A DNA stretch of 38,272 nt from Polyangium fumosum (GCF_005144585.1 NZ_SSMQ01000071.1:1-38272); one strand, 5' to 3'; positions 1 through 8,443 are shown, counted from the first letter of the stretch. The notes: a model not told the origin generated them from the letters alone. Numbers and translations: made by a program.

Positions 1-2
1 CT

Positions 3-353
3 TCCGTCGCATCGTGGTACGGTACGAGCGCCACGTCGAAAACTTCCTTGGCTTTGTCCACCTCGGATGCATCGTCGTGTACCTCAGGAGACTCCTGGAA
101 GATTTATGAGATGACTTCTCGTGTCCTCGCCGTGGATCCACACGACGGCCGGCGGGTGTGGCTCGGGACCTGGGGTGAAGGGATCTGGCGCTCCGAGGAC
201 GCGGGGCGAACCTTCCAGAACCTCGCGCTCGAAGGGCTCGAGGTGCAGTCTCTGGTGGTCGATTTCGCGAAGAAGGAGGCCGGCGCCGAGGCGTGGGTCG
301 CAGCGACGAACCTCGCGATCCCGAGCGGCGTGTTCCATTACGGGACACGCTGA
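3..353 (+). CDS. BNR/Asp-box repeat protein, C-terminal fragment (5' end outside window)
   Basis: The frame is open from the left edge, so only the last 116 codons are present and the start lies upstream of the window. The visible part contains an Asp-box (S-x-D-x-G-x-T-F) in [11 protein letters not shown], preceded by [13 protein letters not shown], the usual strand-turn pattern of BNR / sortilin-type / YCF48-like beta-propeller blades. Such proteins are usually secreted propellers; no enzymatic residues can be judged from the fragment. It faces the minus-strand lipoprotein at 429-818 and the two 3' ends are 75 bp apart. A TTG at position 48 could be read as a start, but the codons before it are open and propeller blades rarely begin there, so a truncated longer gene is preferred. 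Family call is moderate; substrate unknown. Confidence 0.7.
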   Translation, partial: SVASWYGTSATSKTSLALSTSDASSCTSGDSWKIYEMTSRVLAVDPHDGRRVWLGTWGEGIWRSEDAGRTFQNLALEGLEVQSLVVDFAKKEAGAEAWVAATNLAIPSGVFHYGTR

Positions 354-428
354 GCGCATGGGCTTGCGGTCGCACGACCACGGAGATAGGGGTGAAGGGT
401 GAGCCTTCGAGAGCTTCGGGGGAAAGGC

Positions 429-818
429 CTATTGGCAACGTGCCGTCATTCCCTCGTCGACGCATGTCTGGTTTGAGTCCGCGCAGTCGAACGCCACCAC
501 GAAGCGGGAAACCCCCTCGGGGCTGATGAGCTTTGGACTGCACATCAGCCGGACCGTGCCGTCGCACGCGCCGTCGAAGGTGTCGTCACACGTGGTTTCC
601 GGCGCGCGCGCGCAGTAGGCCAAGCCCTCCGTGGGTTCGACGCAGACCTCGTTGGGCGCCTCGCAAGGCGTACTGCTCACCTTCCGGTTGACGACCTGGT
701 CCGGTCCTTCCCCGCAGATTTCCAGTACGTTGCCATTGCATTGTTCCTTGAAGCTGCACTCGTTGCCGCACCCGTTCAGTGCCAGGAACATCGCGGCTGC
801 CAGGAAGATCTTCCCCAT
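429..818 (-). CDS. Small Cys-rich lipoprotein, unknown function
   Basis: This is a 129-residue exported protein. The N-terminus MGKIFLAAAMFLALNGC is a short lipoprotein signal with lipobox L-N-G-C, so the mature chain would begin at Cys17 and be anchored to a membrane. The mature part carries about a dozen cysteines in a CxxxxxC spaced pattern (for example ECSFKEQC, TTCDDTFDGACDG), suggesting disulphide-linked extracellular repeats of the kind common in myxobacterial lipoproteins. No catalytic motif is visible. It is transcribed toward the left-edge gene and lies 116 bp from the end of the reductase gene on the same strand, so it may have its own promoter. Function is not recognised. Confidence 0.75.
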   Translation of the reverse strand: MGKIFLAAAMFLALNGCGNECSFKEQCNGNVLEICGEGPDQVVNRKVSSTPCEAPNEVCVEPTEGLAYCARAPETTCDDTFDGACDGTVRLMCSPKLISPEGVSRFVVAFDCADSNQTCVDEGMTARCQ

Positions 819-934
819 GGCCCCGAGTGATGGCCCGATGGGCGCCCGGACACAAGTCCTTTTGCACGCACGGCCGTGCTCGCACCTGGGCGCGCAGCAC
901 GGATGCTGGCCGAAGGCGCCCGGGCCGCCGGCGC

Positions 935-1828
935 TCAGCTCCGTGCAGGCACGAGAGCCGCGCGGTGCGCTTCGAGGAACGCGGCGACGGATTGCGGCGC
1001 GTGGCCGGTCAAATCCTTCACCACGCTCGTTGCCACCGCGAGCTCGCCTTTCTGCGCGGCGACGTCGAACGAGACGAGCAGCTTGGCCACGCCCGGCGGA
1101 AGGCCGTGCTGCACGAGCCCGGCCTCGAGCGCGTCCGGCGGCACGGACACGTGATTCACGGTGCGGCCCGAGAGCTCGCTCGCGATCGCTGCGATCTCTG
1201 CGCTCGTCACCGTGGCGGGCCCCGTCACGTCGAGCGTACGCCGTCCCGCAGCGGCCCCGGACAGGGCGGCCGCCGCCGCGCGCGCGCAGTCTTCGCGCGT
1301 GACGAGCCCAATCGCGCCTTCGCCGCGCGCATCGACGAGCTGCCCTGAAGCGATCGCCTGCGGAAGCGATTGAAGTAGCAGGTCCGCGTAGAGGTTGTTG
1401 CGCAGGATCGTGAAATCGAGGCGGGAGGCCGCGAGGGCCGCCTCGGTCTCGCGATGGTCCCCTGCAATGAGAACGGGCGAGCCGACGCGCGGGTTCGTGA
1501 GCGACGTGTAGACGACGTGCGTCACGCCAGACACCTCGAACGCGCGCAGCGCGGCGGCGTGCTGCGCGAGGCGGCGACCGGGACGATCGAGGGCGTCGGT
1601 GCTGATGAGCAGCGCGCGGCCCACGCCTCGAAAAGCGTCGGCGAGTCCTTTTTCGTCCTCGAAGTCGGCGCGCCGGACCTCGACCCCCTTCGCGGCGAAC
1701 TCCTTCAACGCTTCGGGCGTTCGTGTGGTCGCGACGATCGGCCCCACGCCCTGGGCGAGCAAAAGCTCGAGCACGCGCCGGCCGAGGTGGCCCGAGGCGC
1801 CCGTCACGAGAAACGCTTGATTCGACAT
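935..1828 (-). CDS. NmrA-like NAD(P)-binding reductase (quinone oxidoreductase QOR2/YtfG type)
   Basis: The 297-residue protein starts MSNQAFLVTGASGHLGRRV, with the Rossmann motif TGASGHLGRRV (GxxGxxG) at residues 9-19. The following features match atypical short-chain dehydrogenases of the NmrA/YtfG group: a conserved acidic segment (VRRADFEDEKGLADAF), VGRALLIST near residue 70, HVVYTSLTNP near 125 and FTILRNNLYADLL near 160. YtfG reduces quinones with NADPH; NmrA relatives only sense NAD(P), and the sequence alone cannot separate these. The start is well fixed: AAGGAGGA lies about 6 bases before the ATG. The gene is divergent from a LysR-type regulator, with 83 bp between the two chosen starts, the usual arrangement for a LysR target. 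Cytoplasmic. Confidence 0.9.
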   Translation of the reverse strand: MSNQAFLVTGASGHLGRRVLELLLAQGVGPIVATTRTPEALKEFAAKGVEVRRADFEDEKGLADAFRGVGRALLISTDALDRPGRRLAQHAAALRAFEVSGVTHVVYTSLTNPRVGSPVLIAGDHRETEAALAASRLDFTILRNNLYADLLLQSLPQAIASGQLVDARGEGAIGLVTREDCARAAAAALSGAAAGRRTLDVTGPATVTSAEIAAIASELSGRTVNHVSVPPDALEAGLVQHGLPPGVAKLLVSFDVAAQKGELAVATSVVKDLTGHAPQSVAAFLEAHRAALVPARS

Positions 1829-1853
1829 GCTCTCCTCCTTGAAAGACCCGCCG

Positions 1854-1882
1854 AATCTAAACTCGTGCTACGTTGAGGACAA
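1854..1882 (-). promoter_or_regulatory. Candidate promoter of the NmrA-like reductase with possible LysR site
   Basis: Read on the minus strand, TTGTCC (1877-1882) and TAGATT (1854-1859) are separated by exactly 17 bases and lie 26 bases upstream of the reductase ATG, a fair match to a sigma-70 promoter. A GAG-N6-CTC dyad (1875-1886) overlaps the -35 box and could be part of a LysR binding site. This is pattern matching only. Confidence 0.4.
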
Positions 1883-1911
1883 TCTCCGTTCTCGAGCGTC
1901 TGTGGTGCAAG

Positions 1912-2829
1912 ATGGCAACAATCGATCTGAACCTCGTCCGCGCCTTCATCGCCGTGCACGACACGGGCAGCTTTTCGAACGCCGCCGCGCGGCTCGGCGT
2001 GCCTCGCTCGACCGTGAGCCGGGCCGTCGCGGCGCTGGAAGAATCGCTCGGGCTCCTCCTGTTTCACCGGACGACGCGAAAAGTGTCGCCGACCACGGCG
2101 AGCGCGGCCCTTTATGATCGCGTGGCGCCTTCGCTCGCGGCGCTCGAGCTCTCCCTCGCGGATCTGCCGGAGCGCGAAAAGGCCCCGTCGGGTCTGCTCC
2201 GCGTGACCACGACCGTGGATCTCGGCGCCGCCGTCCTCGCGGAGGCCGTCACGCGGTTCACGACGCGGTATCCGAGCACCCAGGTGGAGGTGCACCTGAC
2301 CAACAAGCTGGTGGATCTCGCGGCGGAGGGGTTCGACCTCGCGCTGCGGGTCTTCGTCGGGCCTTTGCGAGATTCACCGCTCATCGCGAGGAAAGTCGGC
2401 ACCATCAACCTCCGGCTTTACGCGTCCCCTGCGTACGTCGCCCGGCGAGGCGCGCCTCGCACGCCGGAGGAGCTCGCGTCGTATGATTGGGTCGGGTTCG
2501 TCGGGACATCTCCCGTGTACCTCACGCAGCCGGGCTCCCGGACCGCCGTGGATGTGCGCACGCGCGTGGCGAGCGACGACATGTCCTTCCTGCGCGAGGT
2601 ATTGAAGCAGGGCGCGGGGATCGGGACGCTCCCGTCGTTCGCCGCGGACGCCGACGTCGCCGCAGGCACCCTGGTCCGCGTCCTGCCGCAATGGGTGGTC
2701 ACCACGGGGACGGTCTATTTGATGCATCCGGGCCGCAAGCACGTGCCACGCAAGGTGACCGCCTTTCGCGACCTGCTCGCCGAGATGTTGCGGCAGCGCC
2801 CGCTCTCCGCGGCGACCGACGAACCGTAA
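1912..2829 (+). CDS. LysR-family transcriptional regulator
   Basis: The 305-residue protein has the family's normal length. Residues 3-62 form the winged helix-turn-helix: LNLVRAFIAVHDTGSFSNAA, then RLGVPRSTVSRAVAALE and LLLFHRTTRKVSPT. The rest, from about residue 90, is the periplasmic-binding-like effector domain (LRVTTTVDLGAAVLAEAV, VEVHLTNKLVDLAAEGFDLALR, GIGTLPSFAAD). ATG 1912 is chosen because it places the helix-turn-helix at the usual distance from the N-terminus; a TTG at 1873 would add 13 residues with no family counterpart. No strong ribosome site precedes either. The gene is divergent from the NmrA-like reductase, which it probably controls. The effector is unknown. The 3' end is 33 bp from the convergent aminopeptidase gene. 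Confidence 0.93.
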   Translation: MATIDLNLVRAFIAVHDTGSFSNAAARLGVPRSTVSRAVAALEESLGLLLFHRTTRKVSPTTASAALYDRVAPSLAALELSLADLPEREKAPSGLLRVTTTVDLGAAVLAEAVTRFTTRYPSTQVEVHLTNKLVDLAAEGFDLALRVFVGPLRDSPLIARKVGTINLRLYASPAYVARRGAPRTPEELASYDWVGFVGTSPVYLTQPGSRTAVDVRTRVASDDMSFLREVLKQGAGIGTLPSFAADADVAAGTLVRVLPQWVVTTGTVYLMHPGRKHVPRKVTAFRDLLAEMLRQRPLSAATDEP

Positions 2830-2861
2830 GCGCTCGTTCGGCGAGCTTGCTCGCGTCTCCC

Positions 2862-4412
2862 CTACTCCGCCGGCTGCCCCAGAAGCGCCGTGAGCATCGC
2901 GACGGGGCTCCCGGTCGGCCGCCCGAATTGCCAATCCGGCGGATCCACCACCACGCCCCCGATATCGAGGTGCACGAACGGGATCCGCTCGCCCCGCAGG
3001 CCCGACGCGATATCGAGGAACGCAAACGGAAATTGATGCCCGCGCGGCGTGTTCACCGACGCCAATCGGTTCGAGCTGACGACGTCCTCCGCGCTCGATC
3101 GCGGCGCCACGAACGAGTAATCCTCCCGCCGCGGCCGCGACTTCTCCACCGGCTCCCCCCACGCCTCGCCCAGCCGATCCAGCAGATCGAGCGTCCCCGC
3201 CCGCTGCGCCGGGCCATTGCCGATCGCGCCGACGTAGGGCCCGAACGCGCGGTACACGTGGCCCGTGAGCGTCGCGATCGAGAACAACGTCGGCGAAGGC
3301 GTGCGCTCCGCGATCGTCTTCGCCTCGGCCAAAAGATCGGCCAGCACGAGCCGCCCCTCCGCGTCCGTGTTCCCGATGCGCACCCGCACGCCCGAACGCG
3401 CGCGGATGATCTCGTCGCTCACGAACGACTCGTCGCCCACGCTGTTCCGCACGAGCCCGAGCAGCCCCACCACGCGCACCGGCAGCTTGAGCAGCGAAGC
3501 CGCTAGCACGAGCCCCGCGACCGCGCCCGCGCCGCCTTTGTCGCGCGACATCCCGGCCATGTGCCCGTCCGTCTTCAGATCCGCGCCCCCCGTGTCGTAC
3601 GTCACGCCCTTGCCCACGAGCACGAGCGTCCGCGACGCCGGCGCCTCGGGCGTGTACGAGAGCCGCACCACGCACGGCCGGTGACGCTCGACCCCCATCG
3701 ACGCCCGCGCCACCGCGGCGAGCAGCGGATACCCCGACACGTCGTGCTCCACCTCGACGCGCACGCCCGTGCCGCGAAACGCGATCTCGCAAAGCTCCGC
3801 GATCCGGCGCGGCGCCATGCGCTCCGGCTCCGTGCCCGCGATGTCGCGGCAGAGCGCGCGCCCGTGATCGATCGCCGAGAGCGACCGCGCCCGCGCCTCG
3901 TCGAGGCCCACGATGCCCACGGCCTCGGCCGTGCGCGGCGCCTTGCTCGCCTCCCGCGCCTCGACCGGCGCCCACTGGCTGCCGAGCGCCGCGAGCGCCG
4001 CCACCTCCCGCGCGCGGGCAAACCGCGGCCCGGAAGGCGCATGCACCCACACGAGTGGCCGCGTCGCGCCCGCGTCCACCGCGCGGCTCGTCCCTGCGGC
4101 CACGGCCTCCGCCACGCTGCGCACGTCGTCCGTGTCCTCGCCGAGCGCGCCCATCGGCACCACCACGAGCCGCCCCCCGGGCAGCGCCGGCGCCGCGATC
4201 ACCGCCGGAGGCCGCGGGCCTCGCTCGAGCGCCGCGTCGGCCTTGAGCGCGCACGCGAGCGCCGCGGACACGGGGCCCGTGAGCGTCGCGCGCGTGCTCA
4301 TCGGCGAGGGCGCGACGAGGACCAGGGCGTCAAAGGGCAAACCTTCGAGGGAACTTTGGGCGAGCGCGTCCTCGGGTTGACCGAGGAGCAACGGCGGATC
4401 GTAGGAGGACAT
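2862..4412 (-). CDS. M17 family leucyl aminopeptidase
   Basis: The 516-residue protein has the two-part layout of cytosolic leucine aminopeptidases: a variable N-terminal macro-like domain (about 1-180) and a C-terminal di-metal catalytic domain. All key residues can be lined up: Lys268 and Asp273 in VGKGVTYDTGG, catalytic Lys280 in ADLKT, Asp291 in SRDKGGAG, and Asp350, Glu352 and Arg354 in the family signature NTDAEGRL (348-355). These match the metal ligands and catalytic Lys/Arg of bovine lens aminopeptidase. It would release N-terminal residues from peptides in the cytoplasm. The N-terminal domain has little recognisable similarity to PepA, which is common. It is divergent from selO, with a 328-bp intergenic region holding a tandem hairpin repeat. 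No signal peptide. Confidence 0.92.
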   Translation of the reverse strand: MSSYDPPLLLGQPEDALAQSSLEGLPFDALVLVAPSPMSTRATLTGPVSAALACALKADAALERGPRPPAVIAAPALPGGRLVVVPMGALGEDTDDVRSVAEAVAAGTSRAVDAGATRPLVWVHAPSGPRFARAREVAALAALGSQWAPVEAREASKAPRTAEAVGIVGLDEARARSLSAIDHGRALCRDIAGTEPERMAPRRIAELCEIAFRGTGVRVEVEHDVSGYPLLAAVARASMGVERHRPCVVRLSYTPEAPASRTLVLVGKGVTYDTGGADLKTDGHMAGMSRDKGGAGAVAGLVLAASLLKLPVRVVGLLGLVRNSVGDESFVSDEIIRARSGVRVRIGNTDAEGRLVLADLLAEAKTIAERTPSPTLFSIATLTGHVYRAFGPYVGAIGNGPAQRAGTLDLLDRLGEAWGEPVEKSRPRREDYSFVAPRSSAEDVVSSNRLASVNTPRGHQFPFAFLDIASGLRGERIPFVHLDIGGVVVDPPDWQFGRPTGSPVAMLTALLGQPAE

Positions 4413-4520
4413 CAGGGGCCCATCCTAAGGGAAGCCGCCCGGGCGCCGCAACCGAGGGCGTCAAGCTTCGGACGGCACGCTTGTGCTGGCCAGCGGGGCC
4501 GAGGTGCTTTAGATGACTCC

Positions 4521-4733
4521 CGTTTTCCGATTGGGGGTTACGCTCGGACGAGCCGAGCTACGCCCCCAAACCCTCGTTTGCCGATGGGGGCTACGCTCGG
4601 ACGAGCCGAGCGTAACCCCCAAACCCCCGTTTGCCGATGGGGGCTACGCTCGGACGAGCCGAGCGTAACCCCCAAACCCCCGTTTGCCGATGGGGGCTAC
4701 GCTCGGACGAGCCGAGCGTAACCCCCAAACCCC
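4521..4733. repeat. Four tandem ~53-bp hairpin repeats upstream of selO
   Basis: Units lie at 4521-4574 (54 bp, degenerate), 4575-4627, 4628-4680 and 4681-4733 (53 bp each). The last three are essentially identical. Each unit holds a 35-base hairpin: arm GGGGGCTACGCTCGG, loop ACGAG, arm CCGAGCGTAACCCCC, with one mismatch at the sixth arm position (hairpins at 4533-4567, 4586-4620, 4639-4673, 4692-4726). The first unit has GGGGGTTACGCTCGG, which would pair perfectly with the right arms of the other units, but its own right arm is altered. The array lies between the divergent aminopeptidase and selO and stops 7 bases before the selO ATG. Nothing else was seen in 4413-4520. It could be a REP-like element or a structured leader. 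Confidence 0.9.
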
Positions 4734-4740
4734 CGTGCCC

Positions 4741-6168
4741 ATGCCGATCACCCCCCGCTACCGCCCCGCGCCCCGCATCTCCTTGCTCGGCGACGGCTTC
4801 GCCGACGTCGTCACGGCCGCGCGATTCCCGACCCGCACACTTCGCTTCCGCAACCAGCGCTGGGCCAGCCGCCTCGGCCTCGGCGAGCTCGACGCGGAGG
4901 AATGGGAGCGCCATTTCGGTCGCCTCGAGCCCCTGCCGGAGAACCTGCCCGCGCCGCTCGCCTTGCGCTACCACGGGCATCAGTTCGACGTGTACAACGC
5001 GTACCTCGGCGACGGCCGCGGGTTTCTCCTGGCTGAGCTCGAAGATCCCGAGGACGGAAGGCTCCTCGATTTCGGCACGAAGGGCAGCGGGACGACGCCG
5101 TATTCGCGCGGCGGGGACGGGCGGCTCACGCTGAAGGGCGGCGTGCGCGAGGTGCTCGCCGCGGAGATGCTCGAAGCGCTCTCCGTGCCCACGTCAAAGG
5201 CGTTTTCCTTGTTCGAAACGCACGAGGCCTTGTTCCGAGGCGACGAACCCTCCCCCACCCGCTCGTCCCTCCTCGTCCGCCTCTCACACAGCCATATCCG
5301 CTTCGGCACGTTCCAGCGGCACGCCTACCACCGCGATGTCGCGCGTTTGTCGCAATTGCTCGACTTCTGCATCACCCATTACGTGCCCGAGGCTGCCGGC
5401 GGCCCGGATCCGGCGGTCCGGTTCGTCGAGGCCGTGGCGCGGCGCTCGGCCCGGCTCGTCGCCGCGTGGACCGCCGCCGGGTTCGTCCACGGCGTCTTGA
5501 ACAGCGACAACATGAACATCACGGGCGAGAGCTTCGATTATGGGCCATATCGCTTCCTGCCCACGCTCGATCCCTCGTTCATCGCGGCCTATTTCGATCA
5601 CACGGGCCTGTATGCCTTCGGGCAGCAGCCGCGCGCGGTGGCGCTCAACCTGACGCGCCTCGCCGATGCCCTGCGCCTCGTCTCCCCCTCGGCCGCCTTC
5701 GCCCCCGCGGTGCGCGCATTCGAACCGGGGCTGCGCGAGGCGCGCGCAGCCGCGTTCCTCGCGCGGATGGGCCTCTCGCCCTCGGATCCGGACGTCGACG
5801 CGAGCCTCACCGAGGCCATCGAGCTTTTCCTCGAAGACAGCCAGGTCCCCTTCGATCGATTCTTCTTCGACTGGTACGGCGGTGTCCAGAGCGAGGCGCG
5901 CGCACGAGCGAGCGAGGCATCGAGGTTTTACCAAGGAGAACGATTTGATGCGCTGCGGAGCTTGTTCGAGCTCTACACGCCCGCCCGCCCCGACGCGCTC
6001 TCGCACCCGTATTTCCAGGGGGATGCCCCGTGCTCGTTGCTCATCGACGAAATTGAATCGCTCTGGCACGCGATCGATGCGCACGAGGACTGGGCGCCGT
6101 TCGAGGAGAAGGTGGCGGAGATCCGTCGCATGGGAGAGGCGCTCGGCGCGAAGGCGCCGGCGGGGTGA
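4741..6168 (+). CDS. selO: SelO family protein adenylyltransferase (YdiU)
   Basis: SelO is a pseudokinase-fold enzyme that transfers AMP to Ser, Thr or Tyr of proteins and is linked to redox stress. The 475-residue length fits bacterial YdiU/SelO (about 480). Seen in order: YHGHQF (77-82, usually YRGHQFG), KGSGTTPYSRGGDGR (114-128) with the ATP-binding Lys114, HIRFGTFQ (about 185), HGVLNSDNM (250-258) and DYGPY (266-270). Asp256, Asn257 and Asp266 keep the spacing of the family's catalytic and metal-binding residues. The C-terminus (GEALGAKAPAG) has no Cys or Sec redox motif, unlike eukaryotic SelO. ATG 4741 is chosen because homology begins near PRYRPAPRISLLGDGF; no good ribosome site precedes it, and in-frame ATG 4690 would translate part of the hairpin repeat. 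Cytoplasmic. Confidence 0.93.
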   Translation: MPITPRYRPAPRISLLGDGFADVVTAARFPTRTLRFRNQRWASRLGLGELDAEEWERHFGRLEPLPENLPAPLALRYHGHQFDVYNAYLGDGRGFLLAELEDPEDGRLLDFGTKGSGTTPYSRGGDGRLTLKGGVREVLAAEMLEALSVPTSKAFSLFETHEALFRGDEPSPTRSSLLVRLSHSHIRFGTFQRHAYHRDVARLSQLLDFCITHYVPEAAGGPDPAVRFVEAVARRSARLVAAWTAAGFVHGVLNSDNMNITGESFDYGPYRFLPTLDPSFIAAYFDHTGLYAFGQQPRAVALNLTRLADALRLVSPSAAFAPAVRAFEPGLREARAAAFLARMGLSPSDPDVDASLTEAIELFLEDSQVPFDRFFFDWYGGVQSEARARASEASRFYQGERFDALRSLFELYTPARPDALSHPYFQGDAPCSLLIDEIESLWHAIDAHEDWAPFEEKVAEIRRMGEALGAKAPAG

Positions 6169-6187
6169 AATCGGCACCCGGGACGAT

Positions 6188-7303
6188 TCAGGGCGAAAGC
6201 AGGGTGGCGCAGCAGACCGTCGTGGGCCCTGAGGTCTTCACCGCGCCTTCGCCCTTGGGCATTGGACAAGCCTCGGGGCCGAGCTGCGGCGTCGGGGGCT
6301 TGACCTCGACCGAGCCGCCCAGGCCGACACCAACGCAGGTATTCGGCAGGATCTTGTTGTCGCCGCTGCACCCGAGCTCGAATGGCGTCGTCAGGAACAC
6401 CCCATCCACGGGGCAAACCACCTTGCTCGCATCACACGTGCAGCTCGTACACGACCGGCCCTCCGCGAACTGCTCGTACGCCATGAATCGCTCGAACGTC
6501 CAGCCCTCGGGACACTCCACCTCGGCGGCTTTCGTAATGCAAATGGAATCGCTATAGAATCCCGCCTGCGGCGTCACGCACGAGCCCCCGCCCGCGCAAT
6601 CGGAGGCGGCGGACGCGTCGCATAGGTAGACGTTGGTTTGCCAGAGGTGCTTGTACTTGAGGCCGCCACCTTCGCCGGTCGGCTCACACGCGGCCTCCAC
6701 GCCCACCTTGGGTTGGGGCAAACCCGTCACCTTGCAGGACGAGCCGAGCGCGCCCCCCGGCAGGCTGGCGCCCCCGGTGCATCCGCTCGGGATGTCCTTG
6801 GGCGTGCCGGAGTTGCACCCGGCGCCCGCCCAGCACGAAAGCAAGGCGCCGCTGCACCCGACACCTTCAGACACCGTGCATTCGCAGGCATTGCATTCGC
6901 TCGGCGAGGGGTCGGCGTGCAGGACGTCGGGCGGCCCGCCGCTCGGGCACGGCTGAGGGCCCGTCTGGTGATCGGTCGCGCGCCCCAAAAAGGGCCCGAT
7001 CCAACCATCCCCCGTGGGCACCGGCGGGACACAAACCGACCCGGTCGAACAGAGCGCGCCGCCATTGCCGCCCGAACCGCCCGCAGCCCCAGCGCCGCCG
7101 CTGCCGCTGCCGCCTGGACCCGGCATCCCGCCCGCGCCCCCGGTGCCACTCGTACCGCCGGTTCCGCCCTCGCCGCCGGTCGACGCGCCGGTATTCGCGG
7201 TCGGGGGCTGGTAATCCGTCAGGGCACACGACGCGATACCGATCGCCGCGAACGCACCCATCGTCGCCCCCACGAGCGCGCCGCGCATCGTCCAACCGCT
7301 CAT
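6188..7303 (-). CDS. Secreted Cys-rich lipoprotein with GGxG linker, unknown function
   Basis: The 371-residue protein starts MSGWTMRGALVGATMGAF and has a lipobox I-A-S-C, so it is an exported lipoprotein. After the Cys comes a low-complexity Gly/Ser/Thr linker (about residues 35-75, GGEGGTGG-type repeats) of the sort common between anchor and domain in myxobacterial surface proteins. The remainder has many Cys pairs (CNACEC, CTSCTCDASKVVC) and short conserved-looking blocks, but no known catalytic motif. The start is fixed by AGGAGG 7 bases before the ATG. It converges on selO, with 19 bp between stop codons, and is divergent from the TIR-like gene across 199 bp. Role unknown; an extracellular, disulphide-bonded protein is the safest description. 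Confidence 0.85.
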   Translation of the reverse strand: MSGWTMRGALVGATMGAFAAIGIASCALTDYQPPTANTGASTGGEGGTGGTSGTGGAGGMPGPGGSGSGGAGAAGGSGGNGGALCSTGSVCVPPVPTGDGWIGPFLGRATDHQTGPQPCPSGGPPDVLHADPSPSECNACECTVSEGVGCSGALLSCWAGAGCNSGTPKDIPSGCTGGASLPGGALGSSCKVTGLPQPKVGVEAACEPTGEGGGLKYKHLWQTNVYLCDASAASDCAGGGSCVTPQAGFYSDSICITKAAEVECPEGWTFERFMAYEQFAEGRSCTSCTCDASKVVCPVDGVFLTTPFELGCSGDNKILPNTCVGVGLGGSVEVKPPTPQLGPEACPMPKGEGAVKTSGPTTVCCATLLSP

Positions 7304-7310
7304 CGTTCGT

Positions 7311-7316
7311 CCTCCT
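7311..7316 (-). promoter_or_regulatory. Ribosome binding site fixing the start of the GGxG lipoprotein
   Basis: AGGAGG on the minus strand lies 7 bases before ATG 7303. It excludes an upstream in-frame start near 7366, which would also add residues before the signal peptide. Confidence 0.8.
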
Positions 7317-7502
7317 GAAAAATAAGAAAGCCGGCTCGCTCCCGGCACGGATGGCGTCCGGGCCACCTCTCGCGGGCGGCCCGCCTGCCCGGAAACACGA
7401 TATCCGAACGGCGGACGCCCGTCATCTGCGCTCGCCGCCGCGGCAGCGACGATTCAATGCTGTTCAAACGTGCCATCTCTTGGTTTGATGCGCCGAGCCA
7501 TC

Positions 7503-8423
7503 ATGCACGACGCATCGCCGGCCGAGCTCCTCGTCGTCGCTGCCCCGAGCCAGGACGGCCGCGCCTCCCGCATCACCGAGCGCCTCGAAGAGCGCGGCCT
7601 GCGCGTGAAGCGCTGGCCCGAAGAGGACGACAGCGCCGATCCCGCCCGCTCGTTCGGCCGCGCCGCGAAGTCCGCCGCCGCGATCGTCCTCTTCGTCGAT
7701 CGCAGCGTCGCCGCCGGCAAGATCGGCGCACCCGAGGAGCTCCTCCCCGCGCTCGTCAAAGTGATCGACAAGCTCCTGCTCGTCGCCGTCGATCGGCCCG
7801 CGCTCGCCCCGTTCGTCGATCTGCGCGCCGACATCCTGCCCGCGCGCGGGGACCTCGCCGAGCTCGACGAGGGTTCGGCAGGGGACGTCGAGCGCCACGT
7901 CGTGCACGAGATCCTCGCCGAGGTGGATGCGTCCCACGCGCCCGTGCGCACGGACGCCTTCGACGAGTACCGCCTGCTTCTCGACAGCACCGAGCGCGTC
8001 GTCGAGCGCAGGCGCGGCACGACGCAGACGTTCCTCACGGTGAACGCGGGCCTCTCGGCGGTCGTCGCCTTCCTGATCAAGGACCTCGCGCTCACGGGCA
8101 CGCGCCTCGCGTTCGTGACGATCCCGCTCTTCGTGATCGGCATGCTCGCGTGCCACCTCTGGAAGCGCACGATCCTCCAGTACGAAGCCCTCGTCGACTG
8201 GCGCTACCGCCAGCTCCGACGCATGGAGCGGCGGCGCTTCGTCGGCAGCTACCGCGTCTTCACGCGCGAGTGGGAGGGGCTCTACGCGCCACGCGGCAAG
8301 AAGCGCTTCGGCTTCTCGGGGCTCGAGGCCACGGTGCCGGCCACCTTCTTCGCGCTCTACGCTCTCGGCCTGGCGTTCGCGCTGGCCTCGCTCGTCGGTC
8401 TGCTCGATCGGCTGCGACCTTGA
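7503..8423 (+). CDS. TIR-like domain fused to RipA/SLATT-like membrane protein
   Basis: The 306-residue protein has two parts. Residues 6-115 look TIR-like: a beta-strand ELLVVAAPSQD, a helix ending LEERGLRVKRWPEED, strand AAAIVLFVDRSVAAG, and PEELLPAL, where Glu78 or Glu79 is near the place of the catalytic Glu of NADase TIR domains. Residues 150-306 resemble the RipA-family octameric membrane proteins and SLATT effectors: DEYRLLLDSTERVVERRRGT, helices at about 176-194 and 203-220, then YEALVDWRYRQLRRME, REWEGLY and a third helix at about 278-301. The fused pair recalls membrane effectors of immune systems, but no sensor gene is adjacent. Starts GTG 7470 and ATG 7488 are also open; none has a clear ribosome site. 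Existence of the gene is firm, the domain names are moderate. Confidence 0.8.
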   Translation: MHDASPAELLVVAAPSQDGRASRITERLEERGLRVKRWPEEDDSADPARSFGRAAKSAAAIVLFVDRSVAAGKIGAPEELLPALVKVIDKLLLVAVDRPALAPFVDLRADILPARGDLAELDEGSAGDVERHVVHEILAEVDASHAPVRTDAFDEYRLLLDSTERVVERRRGTTQTFLTVNAGLSAVVAFLIKDLALTGTRLAFVTIPLFVIGMLACHLWKRTILQYEALVDWRYRQLRRMERRRFVGSYRVFTREWEGLYAPRGKKRFGFSGLEATVPATFFALYALGLAFALASLVGLLDRLRP

Positions 8424-8443
8424 GCGCGCCGGACGCACACCGT

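Noticed and set aside
2374-4254. A minus-strand frame of 626 codons overlapping the aminopeptidase.
   Set aside because: It is a shifted frame of the M17 gene, whose NTDAEGRL signature is in the other frame; it is almost only Arg, Gly and Ala.
4521-4733. The tandem repeat as a CRISPR array.
   Set aside because: Units are contiguous without unique spacers, contain long hairpins and have no cas genes nearby.
4631-4740. Short proteins read through the 53-bp repeats.
   Set aside because: A 53-bp period changes frame in each unit, there is no ribosome site, and the sequences have no independent support.
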